A stretch of DNA of 40,398 nt from Bacilli bacterium (GCA_017936845.1 JAGBES010000007.1:1-40398), one strand, 5' to 3'. Counted from the stretch's first letter, positions 1 through 8,111 are shown. The notes: a model not told the origin generated them from the letters alone. Numbers and translations: made by a program.

Positions 1-1
1 A

Positions 2-109
2 AAACCACAAATATATTTAGACGATATTTGCTTCAATATAAACAGTATGCCAAGAAAAATATTTGACTATAAATGTGTTTATGATGTAGAATTAAATTAT
101 TACAAATAA
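2..109 (+). CDS. IS30-family transposase, C-terminal end (5' part outside window)
   Basis: An open frame enters from the left edge and ends at TAA 107-109, giving 35 residues. The stretch NSMPRKIFDYKCVYDV matches the conserved C-terminal end of IS30-type DDE transposases, where the usual pattern is N..PRK.L.YKTP.E. The catalytic DDE domain would lie to the left, outside the window, so it is not possible to tell whether the gene is intact. It is transcribed opposite to the next gene. It is the only transposon-related sequence seen here. The call rests on the short motif alone. Confidence 0.6.
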   Translation, partial: KPQIYLDDICFNINSMPRKIFDYKCVYDVELNYYK

Positions 110-135
110 TGGTGCGGTTGAAATTACAAAAAAGA
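110..135 (+). repeat. Candidate right terminal inverted repeat of the IS30-like element
   Basis: Directly after the transposase stop, the sequence GGTGCGGTTGAAATTACAAA resembles the right ends of IS30-family elements, which commonly carry a G(T/G)TGC.(T)TTGA..TT.CAA type repeat a few bases after the ORF. The left end is not in the window, so the inverted-repeat relationship cannot be confirmed. Confidence 0.35.
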
Positions 136-136
136 A

Positions 137-160
137 AAATAAATTCTTATGAATTTATTT
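137..160. terminator. Bidirectional-looking terminator at the end of the 147-659 gene
   Basis: A 10-bp perfect stem (137-146 with 151-160) and a 4-base loop overlap the stop codon of the minus-strand gene. On the minus strand it is followed by a T-rich run (plus-strand A-run 126-136), as expected of an intrinsic terminator. It separates this gene from the IS30-like end. Confidence 0.6.
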
Positions 161-659
161 TTTTCTTTATTTTGTAAACATATTCTTCTTTATCTGAATC
201 TTCTAATGTAAAACCTAAACTAACAGATAATTCTATTCCTTTGCTAGATAATGATACTTTATTATCTCCATATAGTTTAACTATATCATTATCTAATAAG
301 TATTTAGCAAAATCTCTATTAACTTCTACTTTTAAAGCTTTTGTACATATATTCATAAAGTCAATTGTTGATATATCATATTCATAGTACATATACTTTA
401 ATAATTTAGCCATATTTTCTAATGATATATATTTGTCAAATTCATATTCTTTTAATTTAGAATATTTTTTTTCTTCTTTTTCTTTTTCTCTATTAATTTC
501 TAATATTGAATTAGCCATTATATTTATTAAAATGTCATTATCTATTTGATATAAAGTTGATTTTATTTCATTTATATCTGTAGCTTTTTTATTTATTTCA
601 TAATCTAAATTAGGATAATTATTTAATAAATCTGTATATATTTTTTCTATGTTACTCAT
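147..659 (-). CDS. Hypothetical protein, 170 aa
   Basis: I do not recognise a family. The protein is charged and mostly helical in appearance, with a Lys/Glu-rich stretch near residues 70-80 and a C-terminal part (helix, then VSLSSKGIELSVSLGF) that could be a small winged-helix-like or dimerisation unit; that is a guess. The start is placed at ATG 659 because a strong SD (AGGAGGAG, 664-670) lies 5-7 bases upstream. Upstream in-frame codons have no SD and would overlap the preceding gene. The SD overlaps the TAG of the kinase-like gene (670-672), so the two genes are probably one transcript and translationally coupled, ending at the hairpin at 137-160. No membrane segment or signal peptide is visible. 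Confidence 0.6.
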   Translation of the reverse strand: MSNIEKIYTDLLNNYPNLDYEINKKATDINEIKSTLYQIDNDILINIMANSILEINREKEKEEKKYSKLKEYEFDKYISLENMAKLLKYMYYEYDISTIDFMNICTKALKVEVNRDFAKYLLDNDIVKLYGDNKVSLSSKGIELSVSLGFTLEDSDKEEYVYKIKKKINS

Positions 660-669
660 ACTACTCCTC

Positions 670-1335
670 CTATTTAACTTTACTATATATTTTATTAATA
701 TCATTTTTTTCTTTTAAAAGTTCACTTAGTGCTATTTTTTCTTTTATACTTCTTAAATAATATTTATATACTTCATCAGTATTTTGATTTTTTAATGTTT
801 CAATCAAAGTATTAATGAAGAAAACTTTTAAAGAATATTCATTCATTTCTTTTAATTTTAACCAATTATTATTTTTTAATTCATCAATATCTATTTTAAA
901 ATAACCAAAATCTACTATATATATATAATCTCCTAAGACACAATTTGAAATATATAAGTCTTTTATTCTAATGAAATTTCTACTTATTTCTATTATATCT
1001 TTTTCTAAATTTTCCATATTATAAATCATTTCTTCTAAACTATATTGTAAAATTGTTTTTTTTGATGGTTTTACATATAAACTTTCATTAGCCATATAAA
1101 GATTGTTTTTATCATAATATAATTTAGTTGGTAAAATAATTTGTTTTGTATTAATATTAGTTAATTTTAAATGACACTCTTTTTTATTTTGAATGCACTT
1201 TAGTTTTTTATTTTTTAATATTTTTATTACTTTATCATTTAATTTATAAACATTTGCTTCTTTTCCTGAGCCTATTTTATGTAAAAATAAACTATTAGGA
1301 ATTTTTATTTTTTGATTATCACTATAAAAATACAT
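670..1335 (-). CDS. Small protein-kinase-fold (kinase-like) protein, 221 aa
   Basis: The protein shows the skeleton of a eukaryotic-type/aminoglycoside kinase fold. There is a glycine-rich loop IGSGKEANVY (21-30), a candidate ATP lysine in VIKIL (Lys38), a catalytic-loop-like IKDLYISN (Asp126 and Asn131 at the HxDxxxxN spacing; the HRD His/Arg are replaced by Ile-Lys), and a DFG motif (142-144). The C-lobe is very short, about 75 residues after DFG, so this is a minimal kinase-like protein. The substrate is unknown: it could phosphorylate a small molecule or a protein, or be a degenerate kinase. Start ATG 1335 has SD AAGGGAG. It is first in a two-gene unit with the 147-659 gene and is divergent from spoIVB. 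Confidence 0.6.
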   Translation of the reverse strand: MYFYSDNQKIKIPNSLFLHKIGSGKEANVYKLNDKVIKILKNKKLKCIQNKKECHLKLTNINTKQIILPTKLYYDKNNLYMANESLYVKPSKKTILQYSLEEMIYNMENLEKDIIEISRNFIRIKDLYISNCVLGDYIYIVDFGYFKIDIDELKNNNWLKLKEMNEYSLKVFFINTLIETLKNQNTDEVYKYYLRSIKEKIALSELLKEKNDINKIYSKVK

Positions 1336-1460
1336 ATTATTACTCCCTTTAAGCTCATCTATATTACCACATTTTTTCTTTTTTTACAATAATTAACATT
1401 TATTTATTTATAAAATTATCACATAATATTACTGAGTCTGCATAAGAAGGAGATGTATTT

Positions 1461-2450
1461 ATGTTTTTTAAAAAAACAAAAAAATTTTTTATTTCTCTTC
1501 TTTTATCATTATTTATTATACCAAATAATATATTAGCTTATTCAGATTATATAATTCCTGGTGGTGAAAATATAGGAATTACTATTAATTCCAAAGGTAT
1601 TATGATTGTTGGAACATATAAAATAAATGGCAAAAATACTGTTTCAAGTTCTAATTTAAAAATTGGCGATATTATTAAAAAAATTGATAATAAGGATGTA
1701 AATACTATTAATGAAATGGTTAAAATACTAGATAATTATGAAAATAATAGTATAAGCATTACATATTCTAGAAACAATAAAGAAAATACTACTAATTTAG
1801 ATTTAATAAGAGAAGATAATACTGTTAAAACTGGTCTTTATGTAAAAGATAGTATAACTGGTATTGGAACATTAAGTTTTATAGATCCTAATACTAAATT
1901 ATTTGGAGCTTTAGGTCATGAAGTTTCTGAAAAAAACACTGGAACTATTCTAGAAGTTAAAGATGGTAAAATTTTTGAAAGTGAAGTTACTAATATTGAT
2001 CGTAGTTCAAATGGTAATCCAGGTTCTAAAAACGCTACTTTAAATACTAATAATATTAAAGGTAATATAAAAGAAAATACTACTAGTGGAATCTTTGGAA
2101 CATATACTAGTGAATTACCAAATAAAGAAAAATACAAAGTTGCTAAAATAAGTGATATTAAATTAGGAAAAGCTAAAATTCTTACTGTTTTAGATAAAGA
2201 TAATATAAACGAGTATGAGATTAATATTATTAAAATAAATAAAAATAGTAAGAATAACAAAAATATTTTGTTTAAAATAACAGATGAAAAACTTATTAAT
2301 AAAACTGGTGGTGTTGTACAAGGTATGAGTGGTTCTCCTATTATTCAAGGTGATTATATAATAGGAGCTGTAACTCATGTCGTAATTGATAATCCTATAA
2401 ATGGTTATGGTATATTTATTACTACTATGTTAGAAGAAGCAGAAAAATAA
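1461..2450 (+). CDS. spoIVB: SpoIVB, sporulation signalling serine peptidase (S55)
   Basis: SpoIVB is secreted from the forespore and cleaves SpoIVFA, activating processing of pro-sigma-K in the mother cell. The 329-aa product has a signal sequence (basic start, then hydrophobic ISLLLSLFII, likely cut after ILA near residue 26). A PDZ domain follows at about 30-120, where a loop reads LKIGDIIKKIDNKDV. The S55 peptidase domain contains FGALGHEV (histidine region) and VVQGMSGSPII, whose Ser290 aligns with the catalytic serine. It is shorter than the ~425-aa Bacillus protein, mainly at the N-terminus. SD AAGGAGAT precedes ATG 1461. A CATAATA at 1422-1428 resembles a sigma-F/G -10 box, but no clear -35 was found. 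Unlike in Bacillus, neither recN nor spo0A is adjacent. Confidence 0.85.
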   Translation: MFFKKTKKFFISLLLSLFIIPNNILAYSDYIIPGGENIGITINSKGIMIVGTYKINGKNTVSSSNLKIGDIIKKIDNKDVNTINEMVKILDNYENNSISITYSRNNKENTTNLDLIREDNTVKTGLYVKDSITGIGTLSFIDPNTKLFGALGHEVSEKNTGTILEVKDGKIFESEVTNIDRSSNGNPGSKNATLNTNNIKGNIKENTTSGIFGTYTSELPNKEKYKVAKISDIKLGKAKILTVLDKDNINEYEINIIKINKNSKNNKNILFKITDEKLINKTGGVVQGMSGSPIIQGDYIIGAVTHVVIDNPINGYGIFITTMLEEAEK

Positions 2451-2474
2451 AAAGACATTTTGTCTTTTTATTTT
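2444..2474. terminator. Bidirectional terminator between convergent spoIVB and 2468-3292
   Basis: A 14-bp stem (2444-2457 with 2461-2474, core AAAAAGACA/TGTCTTTTT) closes on a 3-base loop, with A-rich left and T-rich right flanks. It terminates in both directions and overlaps the stop codons of both convergent genes. Confidence 0.75.
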
Positions 2475-3292
2475 AGCGTTATGTTTGAAATAACATATTT
2501 ATATGAATTATTATATGGTTTTAATTCTATTTCTAATATATCTAATAATGATTCATCTTCAATTGTATATTCTTGATCTAATTTTGTATAATTTGTATAT
2601 TCACCTGTTGTTTCATTATATATTGTTTTTATTCCACCTATATTATAATTATCATCTATAAATAATACTGTACCAATTTTTATTTTTAATACATAATTAT
2701 TTTCTTTTTTATTTAAATCTATTATTCTTATATAATTTCCAAGACTACCTGTAAAACCATAAGGATAATTATTAGTAAATAATCTATTTTTAGAATCATA
2801 TGTAAAAATATCAGTGCTTTTTTCTTCTACGTTTCCTATTCTATCTCCAAATATTGAATTTGCTAAACTTTTATTTATACTATCAACTTTATAACTTTCT
2901 TCATTTTTTCCATCTTTGAATGCATAATAAAATATTTTTGATTCATTACTTATTTTATTAGGTTTAACTTCATAAGTATCTTTACTTAATTCTAATCCTC
3001 TACTTTCTATACTTCTAATATTTAAATAATCATCCAATATATCTTCTATTGTTGGTATTTCTTTTTTTACCTCATTAAATTTATCATCTCTTACATATTT
3101 ATCTAATCCTGTTGTTTCACTATATAATAATGTTCCATTATAATTTTCTTTTGGTTCTATTTTAGTTATTTTTTCCTCTGTTTTTACATCTTCTTTATCT
3201 TTATTTTCCATTATTTTAAAGCATAATACTCCTGATAATAAGATTATTATTATAATTAAAAATACTATTAACACTTTACTTTTATTATTCAT
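2468..3292 (-). CDS. Membrane-anchored extracytoplasmic protein, unknown function, 274 aa
   Basis: An N-terminal hydrophobic helix (about residues 5-25, VLIVFLIIIIILLSGVLCF) is followed by a polar, probably extracellular domain rich in Asn, Lys, Tyr and Glu. The cysteine at the end of the helix is preceded by GVL, which does not fit a lipobox, so a simple membrane anchor is more likely than a lipoprotein. I recognise no domain. Start ATG 3292 is chosen because SD GGAG lies 8 bases upstream; the longer reading would begin at a GTG that is part of this same SD. The gene appears monocistronic, bounded by the hairpin at 2444-2474. Confidence 0.6.
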   Translation of the reverse strand: MNNKSKVLIVFLIIIIILLSGVLCFKIMENKDKEDVKTEEKITKIEPKENYNGTLLYSETTGLDKYVRDDKFNEVKKEIPTIEDILDDYLNIRSIESRGLELSKDTYEVKPNKISNESKIFYYAFKDGKNEESYKVDSINKSLANSIFGDRIGNVEEKSTDIFTYDSKNRLFTNNYPYGFTGSLGNYIRIIDLNKKENNYVLKIKIGTVLFIDDNYNIGGIKTIYNETTGEYTNYTKLDQEYTIEDESLLDILEIELKPYNNSYKYVISNITLK

Positions 3293-3411
3293 ATATTTCA
3301 CTCCTTTTTTTACTTTCTACTATATATACAATTTTAAATAGTAAATCCTTGTATTTTTTTATAATTTATAAAAATTATTCATCATTAATATATCATAAAA
3401 AAATATTATAA

Positions 3412-3435
3412 AAAAAGACAATCTTTTATGTCTTT
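3412..3435 (-). terminator. Terminator of the nusB-xseA-xseB operon
   Basis: On the minus strand, AAAGACA pairs with TGTCTTT around an 8-base loop and is followed by a run of T. It lies about 25 bases after the xseB stop. Confidence 0.65.
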
Positions 3436-3458
3436 ATAAATTTTACATTATTTTACAA

Positions 3459-3665
3459 TTATTCTTCTACTTGAAAATCTTCTTCTCCATTTTCTAATAC
3501 TATTTTAGATACTTGTTTTTCTATATTATTAAGTTGTTCATCACATTCCTTAACTAACTTCATAGCAGATGTATATTTATTAATTGATTCTTCTAAATCT
3601 ATTTCTCCATTTTCAAGTTCATTAATTGTCTTTTCTAATTCTTTTATTTTTTCTTCAAATTTCAT
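3459..3665 (-). CDS. xseB: Exodeoxyribonuclease VII small subunit
   Basis: XseB associates with XseA to form exonuclease VII, which degrades single-stranded DNA from either end. The 68-residue helical, acidic protein has the family pattern FEEKIKELEKTINELENGEIDLEESI, read in parts as a two-helix coiled coil, and a typical acidic tail. Start ATG 3665 has SD AGGTG seven bases upstream. A GTG three codons earlier lies inside the SD and is rejected. Its ATG follows the xseA TAA by one base, so translation is coupled. In many Firmicutes ispA follows xseB; here a terminator follows instead. Confidence 0.9.
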   Translation of the reverse strand: MKFEEKIKELEKTINELENGEIDLEESINKYTSAMKLVKECDEQLNNIEKQVSKIVLENGEEDFQVEE

Positions 3666-3666
3666 T

Positions 3667-4932
3667 TTATTCACCTATTTCTGTTACTTTACTTATTACA
3701 TATCCATCATTAAAGTTTGTTTTTATTATACTACCATTTTTTATATTTTTTACTGATTTAATAATTTTATCATTTTCATATGTTAATGTATAACCTCTTT
3801 TTAATGTATTTAGTGGATTTAAAAGTTCTAATTTTTCTATTATATTATTAAGTTTTATTTGTTTTTCTTTATATAAATTTTCTGGATTATTTAAAATATA
3901 ATTATTCTTTAATTGGAATAATTTTATTTTACTATTTTCAAGTTTTTCTTTTATAATTCTATTTAATTTTTCATTTATTAAATCTATAGTTTGTTTTTTA
4001 TTATCAAACATTATGTTAGGATTTTTAATTACAAAAGAATTTTTTATACTATCTAAATATAATTTTAAATAATTAACTTTTTTATATATTGCTTCATTAA
4101 TTCTTATTTTATATTGATTTAAACTATGTTTTAAATCAACTATATTAGGTACTGCAATTTCTGCTGCTCCTGTTGGTGTAGGTGCTCTAAAATCAGCTAC
4201 ATAATCTGCTATTGTAAAATCTATTTCATGACCTACAGCGCTTATTATAGGTGTTTTACAAGCAAATATTGTACGAGCTACTTCTTCATCATTAAAGCAA
4301 TTTAAATCTTCAAAAGATCCTCCACCTCTACCTACTATTAAAACATCTAAATTATAATTATCAGCTTGTTTTAATTTTTTTACAATATCTTCTGGAGCAT
4401 TTTCTCCTTGTACTAAACATGGAAAAAGATAAGTTTCACATATTGGAAAACGTCTTTTTATAGTTGATAATATATCTTTTATAGCTGCTCCTGTACTTGC
4501 TGTAACTATTCCTATTTTATTTGGTATTTTTGGTAATTTCTTTTTATGTTCTTCTTTAAATAATCCTTCTTTTGATAATTTCTCTTTTAATTTTTCAAAA
4601 GCTATATATAAATTACCTATACCATCTTCTATCATATCATCTACATATATTTGATAACTTCCTGCCATCTCATATATTCTAATACTTCCTGTTACTAATA
4701 CTTTCATTCCTTCTTTTGGAATAAAATTTAAATTAGCTGTTTTTGTTTTAAACATTATAGCATTTATTTTACTATTATCATCTTTTAATGAAAAATAATA
4801 GTGACCTGTTGTATGTGCTTTAAAGTTGGAAATTTCACCTTTTATATATACTTTTATTAAGTTAGGATCTTGTTCAAATTTATATTTTAAATATCTAGTT
4901 AAAGCTGTTATTGTTAAATATTTTTCATTCAT
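3667..4932 (-). CDS. xseA: Exodeoxyribonuclease VII large subunit
   Basis: This is the catalytic and DNA-binding subunit of exonuclease VII. The N-terminal OB-fold (about 1-100) includes VYIKGEISNFKAHTTGHYYF. The central nuclease domain contains GIVTASTGAAIKDI and LIVGRGGGSFEDL, then AVGHEIDFTIADYVADFRAPTPTGAAE, given here in shorter parts: VGHEID and RAPTPTGAAE are the diagnostic motifs. A long coiled-coil region follows (about 270-370). At 421 aa it is near the usual 400-450. ATG 4932 overlaps the 3' end of nusB by 8 bases, so nusB-xseA-xseB is a tight operon. Confidence 0.93.
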   Translation of the reverse strand: MNEKYLTITALTRYLKYKFEQDPNLIKVYIKGEISNFKAHTTGHYYFSLKDDNSKINAIMFKTKTANLNFIPKEGMKVLVTGSIRIYEMAGSYQIYVDDMIEDGIGNLYIAFEKLKEKLSKEGLFKEEHKKKLPKIPNKIGIVTASTGAAIKDILSTIKRRFPICETYLFPCLVQGENAPEDIVKKLKQADNYNLDVLIVGRGGGSFEDLNCFNDEEVARTIFACKTPIISAVGHEIDFTIADYVADFRAPTPTGAAEIAVPNIVDLKHSLNQYKIRINEAIYKKVNYLKLYLDSIKNSFVIKNPNIMFDNKKQTIDLINEKLNRIIKEKLENSKIKLFQLKNNYILNNPENLYKEKQIKLNNIIEKLELLNPLNTLKRGYTLTYENDKIIKSVKNIKNGSIIKTNFNDGYVISKVTEIGE

Positions 4933-5338
4933 TTTCTTCTTGTTGATGAAGTATTTTATCTAGTACTCCATTTATCATCTTTCTAACACTATCATCACTA
5001 TAAAGCTTAGCTAATTCTATTGCCTCATTTATACAAACAATATTAGGAGTATTTGTATATAAAAGTTCATATATTGCCATTTCTAAAATAGCTTTATCAG
5101 TATTGCCTAATCTATCTATTTTCCAACCATCTAAATATTTATTAGCTAAATTATCTATTTCTTTTTCATATGTTAAAACACCATAAACTGTATCTTTTAT
5201 AAATTCATTATCTATTTCTTCAACTTCTTTTATAACTGAATCTACATTAAAATCTATTTTATTTTTTTTATACATATTTATTTGATAAAGAATTGTCATT
5301 ATTTTTTTTCTAAGTTCACTTCTACTTTTTTGTTCCAT
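4925..5338 (-). CDS. nusB: Transcription antitermination factor NusB
   Basis: NusB joins NusE (S10) on boxA RNA in the antitermination complex for rRNA synthesis. The 137-aa all-helical protein starts with RSELRKKIMTILYQI and contains WKIDRLGNTDKAILEMAIYE, the conserved NusB signature (here split around DRLGNTDKAIL), then INEAIELAKLYSDDSVRKMING. Start ATG 5338 has SD AGGTGA. It is first in the operon with xseA and xseB. The 122-base gap upstream is AT-rich; a TGTTATAAT (extended -10-like) lies at 5354-5362 but so close to the SD that its role is doubtful. Confidence 0.92.
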   Translation of the reverse strand: MEQKSRSELRKKIMTILYQINMYKKNKIDFNVDSVIKEVEEIDNEFIKDTVYGVLTYEKEIDNLANKYLDGWKIDRLGNTDKAILEMAIYELLYTNTPNIVCINEAIELAKLYSDDSVRKMINGVLDKILHQQEENE

Positions 5339-5460
5339 TTTATCACCTAATCAATTATAACATATTTATTTATAAAAAAAAATGATAATAATAATTTTTA
5401 TTATTTATATTTATATTCTAAAATTAAATTATCATACTTTTTTATTAAAAAAATTAATAA

Positions 5461-6003
5461 CTATACAGTCATTAATTCATTTTCTTTTATTTTTATTTTT
5501 TCATCTACTATTTTATTATATTTATTAATTAATTCTTGAACTTCTTCTTGACCTTCTTTTATTTGATCTTCTGTAAGTTCTGCTTTTTTAATATCATTAT
5601 TTGAATCTTGTCTAATATTTCTTAAAGCTACTTTACAATCTTCTCCTATAGATTTAGCTTGTTTTACATATTCTCTTCTTGTATCTTCTGTTAAAGCTGG
5701 AATATTTAAAATTATAACTTCTCCATTATTATTTGGAGTAAGTCCAATATTTGCTTCATATATAGCTTTTTCTATTAATTGTAAACAACTTTTATCAAAT
5801 GGTTTTATTAATAATTGTCTTGCTTCTGGAATAGAAATATTTGATAATTGTTTAAGTTGTGTATCTACTCCATAATAATTTATCATCACTGAATCTAATA
5901 TTGCAGGATTTGCTCTACCAGCTCTAATATTTGTTAATCTTTTCTCCATACTTTCTATTGAATTATTCATTTTTTCTTCTGCTTCTAATAAAATTTCTTC
6001 CAT
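5461..6003 (-). CDS. frr: Ribosome recycling factor
   Basis: RRF acts with EF-G to split post-termination ribosomes. The 180-aa length is slightly below the usual 185. Conserved parts include LTNIRAGRANPAILDSVMINYYG near the N-terminus (RAGRANP is diagnostic), QLSNISIPEARQLLIKPFD and the C-terminal helical arm ending in coiled coil. ATG 6003 has a GTGAG SD. In most bacteria pyrH lies between tsf and frr; here there are two terminators and a new promoter instead, so frr is its own transcription unit. Confidence 0.93.
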   Translation of the reverse strand: MEEILLEAEEKMNNSIESMEKRLTNIRAGRANPAILDSVMINYYGVDTQLKQLSNISIPEARQLLIKPFDKSCLQLIEKAIYEANIGLTPNNNGEVIILNIPALTEDTRREYVKQAKSIGEDCKVALRNIRQDSNNDIKKAELTEDQIKEGQEEVQELINKYNKIVDEKIKIKENELMTV

Positions 6004-6033
6004 ATTAATCTCACTTTCTATTAATCTATATTA

Positions 6034-6062
6034 ATTATAATATATAATATTTCTTAAAACAA
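6034..6062 (-). promoter_or_regulatory. Sigma-A-type promoter for frr
   Basis: On the minus strand TTGTTT (6057-6062) and TATAAT (6034-6039) are 17 bases apart, about 30 bases upstream of the frr start and just past the terminators of tsf. Confidence 0.5.
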
Positions 6063-6063
6063 G

Positions 6064-6088
6064 AAAAAAAGTAAATTATTTTACTTTT
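6064..6088 (-). terminator. Second terminator downstream of tsf
   Basis: Stem AAAAGTAAA (6067-6075) with TTTACTTTT (6080-6088), loop of four, followed on the minus strand by T-rich sequence. It stands in tandem with the hairpin at 6140-6159. Confidence 0.6.
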
Positions 6089-6139
6089 CTGTTAGATTTT
6101 AATTATGTATTTTTTTCTAATGTTTACTTATTATAAAAA

Positions 6140-6159
6140 AAATGGATTTTTATCCATTT
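6140..6159 (-). terminator. Terminator overlapping the tsf stop codon
   Basis: An 8-bp stem AAATGGAT/ATCCATTT with a 4-base loop contains the tsf TAA (6150-6152) and is followed on the minus strand by a T-run. It ends the rpsB-tsf unit. Confidence 0.65.
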
Positions 6160-7025
6160 ATTTGTTTTTTTACTTCTTCAGCAAAATTTTCTTCTTTTTT
6201 CTCCATTCCTTCTCCAACTTCATAACGAATCATTGTTGCGATGGAACCACCATTATTTTCAACATATTTAGCAACTGTTTCTTTATTTTCAGCTTTAATA
6301 AATATTTGATTTTCTAAGCATACTTCTTCATAGTATTTTTTTACTTTACCTACTAATATTCCTTCTATTCTATCTTCTGGTTTTCCTTCGTTTAGTAGTT
6401 GTTCTTTCATAATTGCTTTTTCTTTTTCTAAGACATCTACTGGAACATCTTCTGATTTAACATATTTTGGTCTCATTGCTGCAGCATGCATAGCTACTTC
6501 TTTTGCTACTTCACTACTAGCATTATTAACTAATGTTAATACAGCTATTTTTCCTCCCATATGGATATAATCACCAAATGATTGATTGTCTTCTTTTTCT
6601 ATTTTAGTAAATCTTCTTAATGATATTTTTTCTCCTATTGTAGCAGTTTTAGATACAATTAATTCTCCTACTGTACCATTTGAAGTTTCAACATTTTCTA
6701 ATTCTTCTACGGTTTTAGCATCACTATTAATGATTGCTTTTAAAATTTCATTTACTAATGAAATAAATTCTTCATTTTTAGCAACAAAATCTGTTTCTGA
6801 ATTTACTTCTACTATAGCTGCATTATTACCATCTATTAAAATTGATGAAATACCTTCAGCTGCTATACGATCTGCTTTTTTAGCTGCTTTTGAAATTCCT
6901 TTTTCTCTTAACCAATCTATTGATGCATTTATATCACCATTATTAGCTTCTAATGCTTTTTTACAATCAAGCATTCCAGCACCAGTTTTTTCTCTTAATT
7001 CTTTTACTAGACTAGCACTTATCAT
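6150..7025 (-). CDS. tsf: Elongation factor Ts
   Basis: EF-Ts is the guanine-nucleotide exchange factor for EF-Tu. The 291-aa product has the N-terminal UBA-like module (VKELREKTGAGMLDCKKALE, then GDINASIDWLREKG, with the KKADRIAAEG linker) followed by the dimerisation/core domain (VNSETDFVAKNEEF and MHAAAMRPKYV). All hallmark motifs are present and the length is normal. SD AAGGAGAA precedes ATG 7025. It lies 38 bases downstream of rpsB as in most bacteria, with a small palindrome in the gap. Confidence 0.95.
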   Translation of the reverse strand: MISASLVKELREKTGAGMLDCKKALEANNGDINASIDWLREKGISKAAKKADRIAAEGISSILIDGNNAAIVEVNSETDFVAKNEEFISLVNEILKAIINSDAKTVEELENVETSNGTVGELIVSKTATIGEKISLRRFTKIEKEDNQSFGDYIHMGGKIAVLTLVNNASSEVAKEVAMHAAAMRPKYVKSEDVPVDVLEKEKAIMKEQLLNEGKPEDRIEGILVGKVKKYYEEVCLENQIFIKAENKETVAKYVENNGGSIATMIRYEVGEGMEKKEENFAEEVKKQING

Positions 7026-7044
7026 ATTATTCTCCTTTCAAAGA

Positions 7045-7065
7045 AAGATGATTTAAAATCATCTT
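7045..7065 (-). promoter_or_regulatory. Intercistronic hairpin between rpsB and tsf
   Basis: A near-perfect palindrome (AAGATGATTT/AAATCATCTT) covers the rpsB stop and is followed on the minus strand by TTCTTT. It may be a weak terminator or an mRNA-stability element that sets the S2:EF-Ts ratio; function is inferred. Confidence 0.4.
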
Positions 7066-8068
7066 ATTTATTTAAAGCTTCTACAAGCTCTGCTTTTTTC
7101 ATTGTTGAGTAACCTTTAATTTCTTTAGTTTTGGCTAATTCACGTAATTCTGAAACTGTAAGTTTAGTTAAATCTTTGGCTTCTTCTTTTTCTTCTTTTT
7201 TAACTTCTACTTTTTCTTCTTTCTTAGCTTCAACTTTTTCTTTTTTTACATCTTTTTTAAATTCTTTATATGGTTTATTTGATTTTTCAACTTTTTTCTT
7301 GTCTTCTTTTCTTTTAACTGTTTCTAATGCTTTTTCCATAATATTAACATCTGATTTTTTATCATCTTTTGTATAGTCAACTATTTTTCCACCATTTGCT
7401 TCTACTATAGCATTAGCCATAACTCCTGTTATAAGTTTTACAGCACGAATAGCATCATCATTTCCTGGTATTACATAATCAACCATATCTGGATCACAGT
7501 TAGTATCGACAATACCAAATACTGGAATATTTAATTTTCTTGCTTCTCTTATTGCGATTTCTTCTTTAGAAGGATCTACAACAAACATTGCATCTGGTAT
7601 TTTGTTCATTTCACGTATACCACATAATATTTTATTTAATTTTTCATATTCCTTTTTAATTCCAACTACTTCTTTTTTAGGTAGTAAATCAAATGTACCA
7701 TCTTTTTCCATTTTTTCTATTTCTTCTAATCTTTTAACTCTTCTTCTTATTGTTCTAAAATTAGTTAAAGTTCCTCCTAACCATCTTTCAGCTACATAAT
7801 AAGAATTTGAACGAATAGCTTCTTCAGTAATAGCTTCACTTGCTTGTTTTCTTGTTCCTACAAATAAAACTTTACCTCCATTTGCAGCTATTTTATGAAG
7901 TGCAGCATATGCTTCTTCTATTTTTTTAGCTGTTTTTTGTAAATCGATGATATATATATCATCTCTTGATGTAAATATGTACTCTTTCATTTTTGGATTC
8001 CATCTTTTAGTTTGATGTCCAAAATGTACTCCTGTTTCTAATAAATAACTCATTGACACAACTGCCAT
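7064..8068 (-). CDS. rpsB: 30S ribosomal protein S2 with C-terminal SAP/Rho-N-like extension
   Basis: S2 is a head protein of the 30S subunit. Residues 1 to about 230 are a normal S2 ([19 protein letters not shown] at the start, then [25 protein letters not shown] and [10 protein letters not shown]). The protein then continues for about 100 residues, to 334 in all. This tail is a Lys/Glu-rich linker (about 235-295) followed by a compact module, [19 protein letters not shown] then [10 protein letters not shown]. The module resembles the helix-extended-loop-helix of SAP, HeH or Rho-N nucleic-acid-binding domains. Start ATG 8068 has SD AAGGAGG. It is first gene of the rpsB-tsf unit, with a promoter at 8175-8204 and a roughly 100-base leader. 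Confidence 0.94.
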   Translation of the reverse strand: MAVVSMSYLLETGVHFGHQTKRWNPKMKEYIFTSRDDIYIIDLQKTAKKIEEAYAALHKIAANGGKVLFVGTRKQASEAITEEAIRSNSYYVAERWLGGTLTNFRTIRRRVKRLEEIEKMEKDGTFDLLPKKEVVGIKKEYEKLNKILCGIREMNKIPDAMFVVDPSKEEIAIREARKLNIPVFGIVDTNCDPDMVDYVIPGNDDAIRAVKLITGVMANAIVEANGGKIVDYTKDDKKSDVNIMEKALETVKRKEDKKKVEKSNKPYKEFKKDVKKEKVEAKKEEKVEVKKEEKEEAKDLTKLTVSELRELAKTKEIKGYSTMKKAELVEALNK

Positions 8069-8111
8069 TTAAATTCCTCCTTTTGTTATTTCCTCCATTA
8101 TCTCATCTTTT

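Noticed and set aside
1916-2260. Minus-strand ORF inside spoIVB, and similar antisense frames in tsf, rpsB, rpoB and rpoC
   Set aside because: They are shadows of well-recognised genes, lack SD sequences, and have leucine/serine-rich composition produced by antisense codons.
5354-5362. Extended -10 (TGTTATAAT) as the nusB promoter
   Set aside because: The predicted start would fall within the nusB SD and no -35 is present, so it was not listed as a feature.
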